Program-made: the position numbers and the translations under genes
The notes under the pieces: generated by a model
The model's database searches: none
What the model was told of the DNA's origin: nothing
What the model saw: only the letters and a program-made list of their open reading frames with translations
Shown here: in pieces, positions 35,290-46,061 of the stretch
How the letters are laid out: each line of letters starts with the position of its first letter
Position numbering within the stretch: position 1 is the first letter of the stretch
Assembly: GCF_002858675.1 (NCBI RefSeq)
Contig: NZ_PJZF01000009.1
Span: 1-64,000 of the forward strand
Reading direction: 5' to 3'
Source: Chimaeribacter californicus
GTDB taxonomy: Bacteria > Pseudomonadota > Gammaproteobacteria > Enterobacterales > Enterobacteriaceae
DNA: 64,000 nucleotides

Positions 35290-37587
35290 ATGAATAAGCG
35301 TTGTTTACTTGGCATTCTGTTTTGTCTGGCAGTCTCACCCGTTTATGCGGAGCCGGTTCCGCCTGCGCCGCAGTATCAGGTAAAGGAGAAGGCCGCCTTT
35401 ATTGACCATCTGCTGAAGCAGATGACGCTGGACGAAAAAATTGGCCAGCTGAACCTGGTCACGGTGGGGCCGGAATACCCGAAAGAGGCGATCATGGCGG
35501 ACATCCGTGCCGGAAAAGTGGGCGGGATGTTCAATACCGTGACCAAGCCGGACATCCGCCGGATGCAGGATCAGGTGCAACACAGCCGCCTGAAGATCCC
35601 GCTGTTCTACGCCTATGACGTGGTACACGGCCAGCGCACCATCTTCCCGATAAGCCTCGGGCTTGCCGCCAGCTGGGATATGGACGCCGTGGCGCTGAGC
35701 GGCCGCATCTCCGCGATTGAAACCGCTGCCGACGGCCTGAACATGACCTTCTCGCCGATGGTAGACATCACCCGCGATGCCCGCTGGGGCCGGGTCTCAG
35801 AAGGGTTCGGCGAAGATACCTACCTGACGTCACGCCTGGCCGATGTGCTGGTCAAAGCCTATCAGGGTGACGATCCTTCCGCGCCCGACCGCATCATGGC
35901 GAACGTGAAACATTACGCCACCTACGGCGCGGCAGAAGGCGGCCGCGATTACAACACGGTGGATATGTCGCTGCCGAAAATGTTCCAGGACTACCTGCCG
36001 CCTTATAAAGCGGCGATTGATGCCGGGGCCGGTGGGGTGATGGTATCTCTGAATGCGGTGAACGCGATACCCGCAACGTCCAACAGCTGGCTGTTAAGTG
36101 ACATCCTGCGTAAGCAGTGGCACTTCCGTGGCGTGACCGTCAGCGATCACGGCGCAATCGGCGGGCTGGTCAAACATGGTGTGGCGGAAAATAACCGTCA
36201 GGCGGCGGCCATGGCGCTCAAGGCCGGGGTCGATATGGACATGGCCGATAATATGTATGGCCTCTACCTGAAAGGGCTGCTGAAAGATGGCCTGATAAGC
36301 CAACGGGACATCGACCGGGCGGTGCGTGATGTGCTGGACGTGAAGTGGGATATGGGGCTGTTTGCTGATGCTTACCGCCACCTCGGCCCCGCTTCCACTG
36401 ACCCGGCCGACACCAATGCCGAAAGCCGCCTGCACCGCAAAGAGGCCCGCGAAGTGGCCCGGACAGCCATGGTCTTGCTGAAAAACCGTGCCCAGACGTT
36501 GCCGCTGGCGAAAAACGGCACCATTGCCGTTATCGGCCCGCTGGCCAAAAGCCAGCGCGACATTATGGGCAGCTGGTCAGCCGCGGGGGTATCTGCCCAG
36601 ACCGTTACGGTGTGGCAGGGTATGCAGAATGTGGCCGGCGGCAAAGCTAACCTGCTTTATGCGCGCGGGGCCAACGTCACGGACGATCAGGCGATCGTGG
36701 ATTACCTGAACTCTTACGACAAAGCGGTGGTTAACGACCCTCGCCCGGCGCAGGTGATGATTGACGAAGCAGTCAGCGTCGCGAAGAAAGCGGATGTGGT
36801 GGTGGCAGTGGTGGGCGAATCCCAGGGGATGGCGCATGAGGCTTCCAGCCGCAGCGACATCACCATCCCGGAGAGCCAGCGTGACCTGCTGAAAGCGCTG
36901 AAAGCCACCGGCAAACCGCTGGTGCTGGTGCTGATGAACGGCCGCCCGCTGGCACTGCCGTGGGAAAATGACAATGCGGACGCCATCCTCGAAACCTGGT
37001 TCAGCGGCACGGAAGGCGGTAACGCGGTGGCGGATGTGCTGTTCGGGGACTATAACCCGTCCGGCAAGCTGCCGATGACCTTCCCACGTGCCGTCGGCCA
37101 GGTGCCGCTCTATTACAATGTGCTGAATACCGGGCGGCCGTTTAACCCACAAAAGCCGGATAAGTACACCTCCCGCTATTTTGACATCACCAACGGCCCG
37201 CTCTACCCGTTCGGCTACGGCCTGAGTTACACCCGCTTCAGCGTGTCAGACATTACGCTCTCCAGCGCCTCACTGACCCATAAAGGCAATATCACGGCGA
37301 GTGTGACGGTGAAAAACACCGGCGACCGCGCCGGGGCGACGGTGGTGCAACTCTACCTGCAGGATGTAACGGCCTCACTGGCGCGGCCGGTTAAAGAGCT
37401 TAAAAACTTTAAGAAAATTAATCTGCAACCTGGTGAGCAGCAGGTCGTGACTTTCCCGATAGATGAAACGGCCCTGCGCTTCTTCAACAACCAGCTTAAC
37501 TGGGTCTCCGAACCCGGGCGGTTCAACGTCTTTATCGGCCTGGATTCACAAGATGTGAAAAAACAGAGCTTCCTGCTGACGGAGTAA
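35290..37587 (+). CDS. bglX: Periplasmic beta-glucosidase BglX (GH3)
   Basis: BglX is a GH3 beta-glucosidase of the periplasm. The 765-residue protein has a signal peptide (MNKRCLLGILFCLAVSPVYA). An alpha/beta-barrel domain shows VKHYATYGAAEGGRDY (about residues 206-221) and the nucleophile Asp286 in GVTVSDHGAI. The sandwich domain and a C-terminal fibronectin type III-like domain follow (about 680-755). The start at 35290 (ATG) has AAGGA upstream; a TTG one codon earlier is rejected. Length equals that of E. coli BglX. In E. coli bglX lies elsewhere, so its place here is a difference in gene order. Confidence 0.96.
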   Translation: MNKRCLLGILFCLAVSPVYAEPVPPAPQYQVKEKAAFIDHLLKQMTLDEKIGQLNLVTVGPEYPKEAIMADIRAGKVGGMFNTVTKPDIRRMQDQVQHSRLKIPLFYAYDVVHGQRTIFPISLGLAASWDMDAVALSGRISAIETAADGLNMTFSPMVDITRDARWGRVSEGFGEDTYLTSRLADVLVKAYQGDDPSAPDRIMANVKHYATYGAAEGGRDYNTVDMSLPKMFQDYLPPYKAAIDAGAGGVMVSLNAVNAIPATSNSWLLSDILRKQWHFRGVTVSDHGAIGGLVKHGVAENNRQAAAMALKAGVDMDMADNMYGLYLKGLLKDGLISQRDIDRAVRDVLDVKWDMGLFADAYRHLGPASTDPADTNAESRLHRKEAREVARTAMVLLKNRAQTLPLAKNGTIAVIGPLAKSQRDIMGSWSAAGVSAQTVTVWQGMQNVAGGKANLLYARGANVTDDQAIVDYLNSYDKAVVNDPRPAQVMIDEAVSVAKKADVVVAVVGESQGMAHEASSRSDITIPESQRDLLKALKATGKPLVLVLMNGRPLALPWENDNADAILETWFSGTEGGNAVADVLFGDYNPSGKLPMTFPRAVGQVPLYYNVLNTGRPFNPQKPDKYTSRYFDITNGPLYPFGYGLSYTRFSVSDITLSSASLTHKGNITASVTVKNTGDRAGATVVQLYLQDVTASLARPVKELKNFKKINLQPGEQQVVTFPIDETALRFFNNQLNWVSEPGRFNVFIGLDSQDVKKQSFLLTE

Positions 37588-37596
37588 TCAGAAAGA

Positions 37597-37620
37597 AGGG
37601 GGCCTTACGGCCCTCTTCCC
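37597..37620 (+). terminator. Probable bglX terminator
   Basis: AGGGGGCC-TTAC-GGCCCTCT (37597-37616) forms an 8-bp stem with one G-T pair; the following T-run is poor (TCCCCTG), so it may act weakly. Confidence 0.4.
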
Positions 37621-37764
37621 CTGCGGAGAAAGGATGGCGGTTGCCTGCAGAGTTACTACGCTTAACCACGAAGAACAGTGTGGTTTCATTTGTTATTCTT
37701 TAGCAACCGGCATGGACTTTATGGCACCCTGTAGCGGTTTACCTTGCACCGGGCAACATGGTTC

Positions 37765-37850
37765 CTGTCAGGGCGACAGGGTGTCTGTCAGGTAATACTG
37801 TGTCTGTCAGGGCAATACTGTTTCTGTCAGGGCAATACTGTGCCCGTTAG
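37765..37850 (+). repeat. Tandem repeats of about 20 bp upstream of rpfR
   Basis: Units starting CTGTCAGG begin at 37765, 37785, 37804 and 37824, with a decayed fifth (CCGTTAGG) at 37844. Units 3 and 4 share CTGTCAGGGCAATACTGT; units 1 and 2 are diverged. The array ends about 50 bp before the rpfR start codon, in a 312-bp spacer with no other gene, so it lies in the promoter or leader of rpfR. Confidence 0.85.
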
Positions 37851-37899
37851 GCTGGCATCCGGTTTCAGCCTGCAAAACCTCTTCTGCGGAGATGTCTTC

Positions 37900-39894
37900 A
37901 TGATCGAAAATCAAGATGGTTCGATCCTGTACCAACATTTTGGTACCCCCCGCCCCTATTGGCGACTCCATGCGGACAGCAATGCGCTGGAACTCTCTGC
38001 GGAAAAAAATATGACCAACGTGGCCGTTGCCCTCACCGGGTATCAGGCCACCACGATCCGGGAACTGTCCGGTGTGACGGCCAGTTTCTCCCTTGATATC
38101 TCACTGTATGGAACACCATTGCGCCTGCATCTGGTTGGCCGCCGCATAGGCCCTGAAGAGTGGGGCGGTACTGCGTCCGACTACTACGACACCCCTTCTG
38201 TCGCGCATGATCTGGAGGTCGGGTTATCGTTTGCCGAACAGGTCGTTTCTGAAGCCAACTCGGTGATTGTGATCGTCGATCAGGAAGGGAAAGTTCAGCG
38301 TTTTAACCGCCTGAGTGAAGAGTACACCGGCGTTAAAGAGAAAGATGTCATCGGCAAAAGTGCCTATGACCTGTTTATGTCACTCGAGGAAGGCACCGCC
38401 TCCCGCCAGAACATTACCGGCTTTTTCCAGACCGCCCAATCCTACGAAGTCGAACGCTGGATCAACACCGTCAAAGGCCAGCGGTTGTTTCTGTTCCGCA
38501 ATAAGTTTGTGCACAGCGGCAGCGGCAAACAGCAGACGTTCCTGATCTGTTCCGGCACTGACATCACCGATGAGCGGATGGCACAGGAGCGGCTGCGGAT
38601 TTTGGCCAACACCGACACCATTACCGGCCTCGCCAATCGCCACGCCATCATGGAAAAGATGAACGCGGCGCTGACCGAGCGCGGCGATCAATCGGTGGGG
38701 GTGATCTATCTGGATTTAGATAATTTTAAGAAAGTGAACGACGCCTACGGGCATATGTTCGGCGACCGCCTGTTGCAGGAGGTCGCCACCTCGATCCGGG
38801 CTTGCCTCGGCCCGCAGGACACCCTGGCCCGGCTGGGGGGTGATGAGTTTATTATCCTCAGCGAAAACACCACCCTGGAGGCGCTGGAAGCCTGCGCACA
38901 GCAGATACATAGCCGCCTGAAAACGCCCTTCCGCATTGGCCTGATTGAGGTGTACACCGGCTGCTCCTGTGGCCTAGCCCTCTGCCCTGAGCACGGCACC
39001 AACGCGGAAAGCCTGATCCGGAATGCAGATACGGCAATGTATGTCGCCAAAGATCAGGGGCGGCGCACGCACCGGGTCTTCTCCCCGGAAATGAACTATA
39101 AAGTGGCGGAGTACATGTGGCTCGACACCAACTTGCGCAAAGCGCTGGATGAACACCAGCTTCTCCTCTACTACCAGCCGAAAATCTCCTCCGGCACCGG
39201 CCGGGTAGAGAGCGTTGAGGCGTTGGTACGCTGGTACTCGCCTGAACGCGGCCTGATTGCACCCGCCCACTTTATCCCTTACGCGGAGGAGTCCGGGCTT
39301 ATCGGCCCATTGGGGAAGTGGGTGATGGAAACGGCGGCCAACCAGGCGGTGGCCTGGCAACAGAAAGGGCTGAATCTGCGTATTGCCGTCAATCTGTCTG
39401 CCCGCCAGCTCAGCAATAACACCCTGATCCCGACTTTTAAAGAGGCGATGGCCTCCTCCGGTATGACCCGCTGCCTGCTGGATGTGGAACTGACCGAAAG
39501 CTGCCTGATTGAAGACGAAAGCACGGCGGTGTCGTTAATCGGCCAGTTGCAGGCGCTGGGTGCCGACGTCTATCTGGATGATTTCGGTACCGGTTACTCT
39601 TCCCTGTCGCAACTCGCACGCATCCCAATTGACTACATCAAGCTCGATCAGAGTTTCGTGCGCGGCATCAGCGATAACGAGGTTTCACAGGCGCTGGTGC
39701 GGGCGATCATCGCAGTGGCCAGAACGCTTAACCTGAAAGTGGTGGCGGAAGGGGTGGAAACCGAAAACGAGGAGCGCTTTGTGGATGAAGTGGGCGTGGA
39801 TGACAAACAGGGTTACTTCTATGCGAAACCAATGCCCGCAGAGGATCTGGAGCATTGGCTGTTGAACAATGATGTGCTTCACCCATCAAAGTAG
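37900..39894 (+). CDS. rpfR: DSF receptor and c-di-GMP enzyme RpfR (PdeR/YciR; FI-PAS-GGDEF-EAL)
   Basis: This 664-residue protein matches E. coli PdeR (YciR, Gmr) and the RpfR receptors of Cronobacter and Burkholderia. Order: an N-terminal RpfF-interaction region (about 1-100), a PAS domain (about 105-222), which in RpfR binds the cis-2 fatty acid signal, GGDEF (RLGGDEF, motif at 313-317) and EAL (SVEALVRW, motif at 440-442; DDFGTGYSSL further on). Both enzyme motifs are intact; in characterised RpfR, ligand raises net c-di-GMP hydrolysis. The start at 37900 has GGAG 8 nt upstream; 52 earlier codons cover the tandem repeats and are rejected. It converges on rpfF, 59 bp away. E. coli keeps this gene but lacks rpfF. 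Confidence 0.9.
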   Translation: MIENQDGSILYQHFGTPRPYWRLHADSNALELSAEKNMTNVAVALTGYQATTIRELSGVTASFSLDISLYGTPLRLHLVGRRIGPEEWGGTASDYYDTPSVAHDLEVGLSFAEQVVSEANSVIVIVDQEGKVQRFNRLSEEYTGVKEKDVIGKSAYDLFMSLEEGTASRQNITGFFQTAQSYEVERWINTVKGQRLFLFRNKFVHSGSGKQQTFLICSGTDITDERMAQERLRILANTDTITGLANRHAIMEKMNAALTERGDQSVGVIYLDLDNFKKVNDAYGHMFGDRLLQEVATSIRACLGPQDTLARLGGDEFIILSENTTLEALEACAQQIHSRLKTPFRIGLIEVYTGCSCGLALCPEHGTNAESLIRNADTAMYVAKDQGRRTHRVFSPEMNYKVAEYMWLDTNLRKALDEHQLLLYYQPKISSGTGRVESVEALVRWYSPERGLIAPAHFIPYAEESGLIGPLGKWVMETAANQAVAWQQKGLNLRIAVNLSARQLSNNTLIPTFKEAMASSGMTRCLLDVELTESCLIEDESTAVSLIGQLQALGADVYLDDFGTGYSSLSQLARIPIDYIKLDQSFVRGISDNEVSQALVRAIIAVARTLNLKVVAEGVETENEERFVDEVGVDDKQGYFYAKPMPAEDLEHWLLNNDVLHPSK

Positions 39895-39953
39895 CCGGTC
39901 ACCGCGGTGCCGGCCATAGTGGTTAGATCAGGCAGCCGGGCTGCCTGACCCGG

Positions 39954-40820
39954 TTAACCCGCTTTACGCAGGCTGGCAGTATGGCGGTTTTGCAACATCA
40001 CCAGGCGTTGCATATACGCGATGTCTTTTTCTTCCAGGGTAAAGGCGGCGTCTACCCAGTCCTCCGTGATGTCCATCAGCTCGGAGCGGGTAAGTTGCAA
40101 CACCCGCTGCCGTGCGCGGATCATCGCCCGCATACCGTTCATTTTCGGCCGCAGGGTATCGATAAAGGTGCGGGTTGCCTCAAACGCGCTGCCTGCATGG
40201 AACAGATGGTCTACCAGCCCGCGGGACTCATACCACTCTGCGGTATGGGCCTCGCCGCTGCTGATAAGCTCTTCCGCCAGCCGCATCCCTGCTTTACGGG
40301 TAACCAGTGAATAGGCGCCCATGCCGGGGAACAGGTTAAACGCAATCTCCGGGAAGCCCATGCGCGCGGTGTTTTGCGCCAGCACGTAGTGGTGCGCCAG
40401 TGCAGCCTCAAACCCACCGCCGAGCGCCGTACCCTCAATCATCGCTAATGTAATGGCGCCGACGCCAAACCCTTGAGAAGCCGCGTGAACGCAGTCAATA
40501 CAGGCACGGGCGTAGGCCCGCAGCGACTCCCGTTTGCGGCTTGTGATCGCCTCCACAAAATAGTTTAGATCGCCGCCGACGTTATAGATATTGGGGACCA
40601 GCGAGCCGGTAACCCAGAAATCAATCGGTAACTGCGACGCTTTGGCGCAATCGGCCAATTTCATGATGTCATCAATTAATGCCTGGTTGAAACAGGGGCG
40701 TGGGTAGGCCCGCAGCATCATCCAGATCACGTTACGGCCCTCTTCATAAAATGCAGAAATTTGTGACAGGTGGCCGGCTTCAGTAAATGCACGGCAAGAT
40801 GGATGGTCAAGAAGGTTCAT
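39954..40820 (-). CDS. rpfF: DSF-family signal synthase RpfF (crotonase fold)
   Basis: RpfF makes cis-2-unsaturated fatty acid signals (DSF or BDSF) by dehydrating a 3-hydroxyacyl-ACP and cleaving the thioester. The 288-residue crotonase-fold protein shows YNVGGDLNYF (about 79-88), ALGGGFEAAL with Glu138, and GFPEIAFNLFPGMGAYS with Glu158. The two Glu residues correspond to the catalytic pair of Xanthomonas RpfF, and the FPGMGAYS stretch is typical of RpfF rather than ordinary enoyl-CoA hydratases. The start at 40820 has AGGA 6 nt upstream. It is convergent with rpfR, whose N-terminal domain is known to bind RpfF in related bacteria. Together they form a complete signal and receptor pair. Confidence 0.88.
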   Translation of the reverse strand: MNLLDHPSCRAFTEAGHLSQISAFYEEGRNVIWMMLRAYPRPCFNQALIDDIMKLADCAKASQLPIDFWVTGSLVPNIYNVGGDLNYFVEAITSRKRESLRAYARACIDCVHAASQGFGVGAITLAMIEGTALGGGFEAALAHHYVLAQNTARMGFPEIAFNLFPGMGAYSLVTRKAGMRLAEELISSGEAHTAEWYESRGLVDHLFHAGSAFEATRTFIDTLRPKMNGMRAMIRARQRVLQLTRSELMDITEDWVDAAFTLEEKDIAYMQRLVMLQNRHTASLRKAG

Positions 40821-41272
40821 AATAAGTCCTGTTTTTTTCAGTTGACGTTGGGTGAAGCCAGACCAGCCTAGTGCAGCGCAACGATGAACTGAATCCATTG
40901 CAGCAGATGAGGCAGCGAATATATAAAAACAGGCGTGTAGCGGACAAAAAATGATCGGTGGATTTTATCGCCGGCGTAATCGCATTTTTTGCTAAAAGAG
41001 GAGGGAAAAATAAAAGCGCTGGGTTTGAATAAGATTGCTCTTATAAAAGAGAGCATTTAACAATTATATTAGAAAATATTCTAAAAAACCTTTTATAATA
41101 AGGTGTTAGCTACACCGATCTTCACTGAAGATGAATCTATAGTTAACTATTATTTAATTGCTCCTACCCTGATGAGAACGCATTATTTGAAAGGCAAATG
41201 GCATTGCAGAAAATAATCACGACACTTTTACGCGGTCTGCGTGTGATTAATTATCTCATCAGGAGTTATAAT
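40821..41272. other. AT-rich spacer upstream of the RcsB-like regulator
   Basis: This 452-bp stretch has no supported gene. It holds a small hairpin, TGCTCT..AGAGCA (41036-41055), and the palindrome TTAGAA-AATA-TTCTAA (41069-41084), which resembles the RcsAB-type box loosely. The composition is much AT-richer than the flanking genes. The rpfF promoter must lie near its right-hand 5' end, about 40830-40900. Confidence 0.5.
41069..41084. promoter_or_regulatory. Palindrome upstream of the RcsB-like gene
   Basis: TTAGAAAATATTCTAA is a 6+4+6 palindrome about 190 bp before the regulator start. Its general shape is like sites bound by RcsB-type proteins, so autoregulation is possible but not shown. 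Confidence 0.3.
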
Positions 41273-41944
41273 ATGCCCTATAAAATAATCATTGCCGGGG
41301 ATAACCCAATAATTAAATATGGGCTTACCCACATTATTAATGAACAAAGCAACAATACCCTGAAAGTGGTCAGCACGATTTTATTAAAGGATATTTACCA
41401 TGTGGAGGAGGAGTTTGACCTGCTCATTGCCAGCATCAATGCACCCGAAGATATGTTCAGCATCCACCTGCCCTTTATCAGCCGTTTTTATGAAAAATCA
41501 CCTGATAAAAAACTCGCCATGCTCACCGGCCTTACCTCCTCCTCCCTGTTGTTGAAATCCCGAAAATACCTGAATGGTCTGCTCTCTGAACGCGATCCTT
41601 TTGCGGAATTAATCGAAGGGATGCTGAAGATTCTTGAAGGCCAGGATTACGTTTCCCGCAGCATCCGCGAGCATCAATTTATTGATAAACGCCCGCGCCC
41701 ATTAACCTGGGCAGCCTCACGCCTGGCATTAACCGAATGTGAAGATAAAGTAATTAAATACATTTTCTCCGGTTATAACGTCACCGAAACCGCCCGCCTG
41801 CTTGACCGCAGTATTAAAACCGTCAGCGCACAAAAACGGCAGGCGATGAAAAAGCTGGGGGTAGAAAATGATACGGAATTACTGTTAATCGGCAGCCAGT
41901 TCAGCAATGGGGAAAAATTATCCAACGGCGAAGACGCCGGCTAG
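41273..41944 (+). CDS. RcsB-like LuxR-family regulator with a degenerate receiver
   Basis: This 223-residue protein has the RcsB layout. The pseudo-receiver (about 1-125) begins MPYKIIIAGDNPIIKYGLTH. The LuxR helix-turn-helix (about 158-212) contains LTECEDKVIKYIFSGYNVTE, TARLLDRSIKTVSAQKRQAM and KKLGVEND. In RcsB the second acidic-pocket residue and the phospho-acceptor Asp are conserved; here the pocket reads AGD, and Ser54 stands where RcsB has its Asp (LLIASINAP), so normal phosphorelay control is unlikely. The ATG at 41273 has AGGAG 7 nt upstream; 25 earlier codons are rejected. It might act as an auxiliary partner of RcsB, as several RcsB-interacting LuxR proteins do. It lies beside rpfF, but no functional link is shown. 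Confidence 0.8.
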   Translation: MPYKIIIAGDNPIIKYGLTHIINEQSNNTLKVVSTILLKDIYHVEEEFDLLIASINAPEDMFSIHLPFISRFYEKSPDKKLAMLTGLTSSSLLLKSRKYLNGLLSERDPFAELIEGMLKILEGQDYVSRSIREHQFIDKRPRPLTWAASRLALTECEDKVIKYIFSGYNVTETARLLDRSIKTVSAQKRQAMKKLGVENDTELLLIGSQFSNGEKLSNGEDAG

Positions 41945-42005
41945 ACGGTAAGCTCCCGCAGCACGCCGTTTTGTTAACGCAGGGAGCATGGCCGGCTCCC
42001 TGTGA

Positions 42006-44219
<2,214 letters not shown>

Positions 44220-44222
44220 CGT

Positions 44223-45362
44223 TTAGCGGTAGGCGCGGGTTTTTACGGCCCGCAGCACCACAAACTTCTGGCTGGAGGCCAGGGTTTCGCAGTTACCGAA
44301 CAAGCGCTTCAGCTTGTGATAGTAGTCAAGGTGGCGGTTGCCGACGATGCGCAGCTCGCCGCCATCCTGCAGGCAGCGCTTGGCATCACAGAACATCTGC
44401 CAGGCGGTGACGTCCGTCACGGTGCTCTGCTGGTGGAATGGCGGGTTACACAACACCGCCTGCAAACTGTCACGCTCCACATGCGCCAGCAGGTTATCCA
44501 CCTGGAAGGCACAGCGCGCCTGATCCTGCGGGCGGTTACGCACCACATTCATTTCGCTGGAGGCCACCGCCATATAGGACTCGTCGATGAACAGCAGCTC
44601 TGCATCCGGGTTCTGCCCCAGCGCGATTAGGCCAATAATGCCGTTGCCGCAGCCGAGGTCGGCAATCCGCCCTTCCAGGTTTTCCGGCAGGTGCTGCATA
44701 AAGAGGCGTGCGCCGATGTCCAGCCCGCCGCGGGAAAAGACGTTGGCATGGTTGGCGATACGGTAGTCGGTGCCGTCCAGTGCCCACTCGCTGATCACCG
44801 GCTTTTCGTCAACCGGCAGATCGGCCACGGTGCCGAAAATCAGGCGCGCTTTTTTCTTCGCCAGGCTGGTTTTGGTTGGCCCAAGGATCTTTTCAAACAG
44901 TTGCAGGGTCGAGGTGTGGATATCCCGCGCTTTGGCCCCGGCAATGATCACGGTCTCCGGCGTCACCACGCGGCGCAGCGCCTTCAGTTGCTGCTCCAGC
45001 AGCGCCAGCGTTTTCGGCACACGCATCACCACCAGCCCCGGTGCGGCCGGCAGCGGTGCCAGGCTGTCCTGCACATGCACGGACTCCGGGTCCCAGCCGT
45101 TCAGCGCCAGGTTATGGCGCACGGCCAGCTGCGCCATGTACGAGTCACTGATGCTGTAAGGCTGATGCGCTGACAGCGCACACCCCAGCGCACCAAAAGT
45201 GTCGTTGAAAATCAGCAACGGTTTGCCGTCAGCGGCGGTAATGTCCAGGGTCTCCAGCAGATATTCATCTGCCGCATCCCAGGCTTGCAGCGTGGTGATC
45301 TCTTCCTGCTGCGGGTAGCGCTCAAGCTCAAGGCGCAACGTTCCCAGTTCGAATAGGCTCAT
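44223..45362 (-). CDS. rlmG: 23S rRNA (guanine-1835-N2)-methyltransferase RlmG
   Basis: RlmG methylates G1835 of 23S rRNA. The 379-residue protein has the duplicated methyltransferase layout of the RsmC/RlmG group, with the SAM-binding [16 protein letters not shown] (about residues 233-248) and the catalytic NPPFHQQ (about 305-311). The N-terminal half is a degenerate copy. Length is close to that of E. coli RlmG (YgjO). The gene faces fadH and is divergent from ygjP, the same arrangement as in E. coli. Confidence 0.95.
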   Translation of the reverse strand: MSLFELGTLRLELERYPQQEEITTLQAWDAADEYLLETLDITAADGKPLLIFNDTFGALGCALSAHQPYSISDSYMAQLAVRHNLALNGWDPESVHVQDSLAPLPAAPGLVVMRVPKTLALLEQQLKALRRVVTPETVIIAGAKARDIHTSTLQLFEKILGPTKTSLAKKKARLIFGTVADLPVDEKPVISEWALDGTDYRIANHANVFSRGGLDIGARLFMQHLPENLEGRIADLGCGNGIIGLIALGQNPDAELLFIDESYMAVASSEMNVVRNRPQDQARCAFQVDNLLAHVERDSLQAVLCNPPFHQQSTVTDVTAWQMFCDAKRCLQDGGELRIVGNRHLDYYHKLKRLFGNCETLASSQKFVVLRAVKTRAYR

Positions 45363-45515
45363 CGCCCCTCCTGAATAAAAAATTTGGGCTGTTTATCCCT
45401 TAAATTTGCCTGTCAGTAAAATGTTTTTTCGGTTAAAACTGGCTTTATTGCCGTGGCGGCGCGTTTCTGCCTGCCGTCAGCGCGGCATCCCTTTTCCGGA
45501 GAGCGAGCCAAACCG

Positions 45516-46022
45516 ATGCAATCACTGACTTACCTTCAGGGCTATCCTGATCACCTGCTGCATCAGGTACGCCAGCTGATCGCGGAGCAGCGTCTGGGCA
45601 ACGTGCTGTTGCAGCGCTACCCGCAGCCGCACGATCTCACCACAGACAAATCGCTTTATCAGTTTACTACTGACCTGAAAAACCAGTTCCTGCGCAACGC
45701 CCCGCCGATCAGCAAAGTCGCCTATGACGGCAAAATCCAGGTGATGAAGCACGCGCTGGGGCTGCATACTGCCGTCTCCAGGGTGCAGGGCAATAAGCTG
45801 AAAGCCAAGGCGGAGATCCGCGTGGCGACCGTGTTTAAAAATGCGCCGGAAGCATTTCTGCGGATGATTGTGGTGCACGAGCTGGCGCACCTGAAAGAGA
45901 AAGAACACAACAAGGCCTTTTACAGCCTTTGCTGCCATATGGACCCGGCCTACCATCAACTGGAGTTTGATACCCGGCTCTATCTGACGCACCTGGACCT
46001 GTTCGGCAACCTTTATTCCTGA
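45516..46022 (+). CDS. ygjP: YgjP-family metal-dependent hydrolase
   Basis: This 168-residue protein belongs to the YgjP/DUF45 family, with a zinc-metalloprotease-like HExxH site in VVHELAHLKEKEHNKAFY (about residues 123-140). E. coli YgjP has been described as a UTP pyrophosphatase, so nucleotide hydrolysis is the best guess; the fold is related to SprT peptidases. The start at 45516 matches the family N-terminus (LTYLQGYP), and 21 codons of earlier frame are rejected. It is followed by ygjR. Confidence 0.9.
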   Translation: MQSLTYLQGYPDHLLHQVRQLIAEQRLGNVLLQRYPQPHDLTTDKSLYQFTTDLKNQFLRNAPPISKVAYDGKIQVMKHALGLHTAVSRVQGNKLKAKAEIRVATVFKNAPEAFLRMIVVHELAHLKEKEHNKAFYSLCCHMDPAYHQLEFDTRLYLTHLDLFGNLYS

Positions 46023-46061
46023 ACCGATGGCGGCCCCGGCTGCCTGCACATGGAGTTACCC

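Noticed and set aside
37765-37850. Possible CRISPR array
   Set aside because: Units of about 20 bp follow each other without unique spacers; this is a plain tandem repeat, and no cas gene is present.
39954-40820. rpfF as an ordinary enoyl-CoA hydratase of beta-oxidation
   Set aside because: The FPGMGAYS stretch, the NVGGDL segment, the length and the partner rpfR fit RpfF better.
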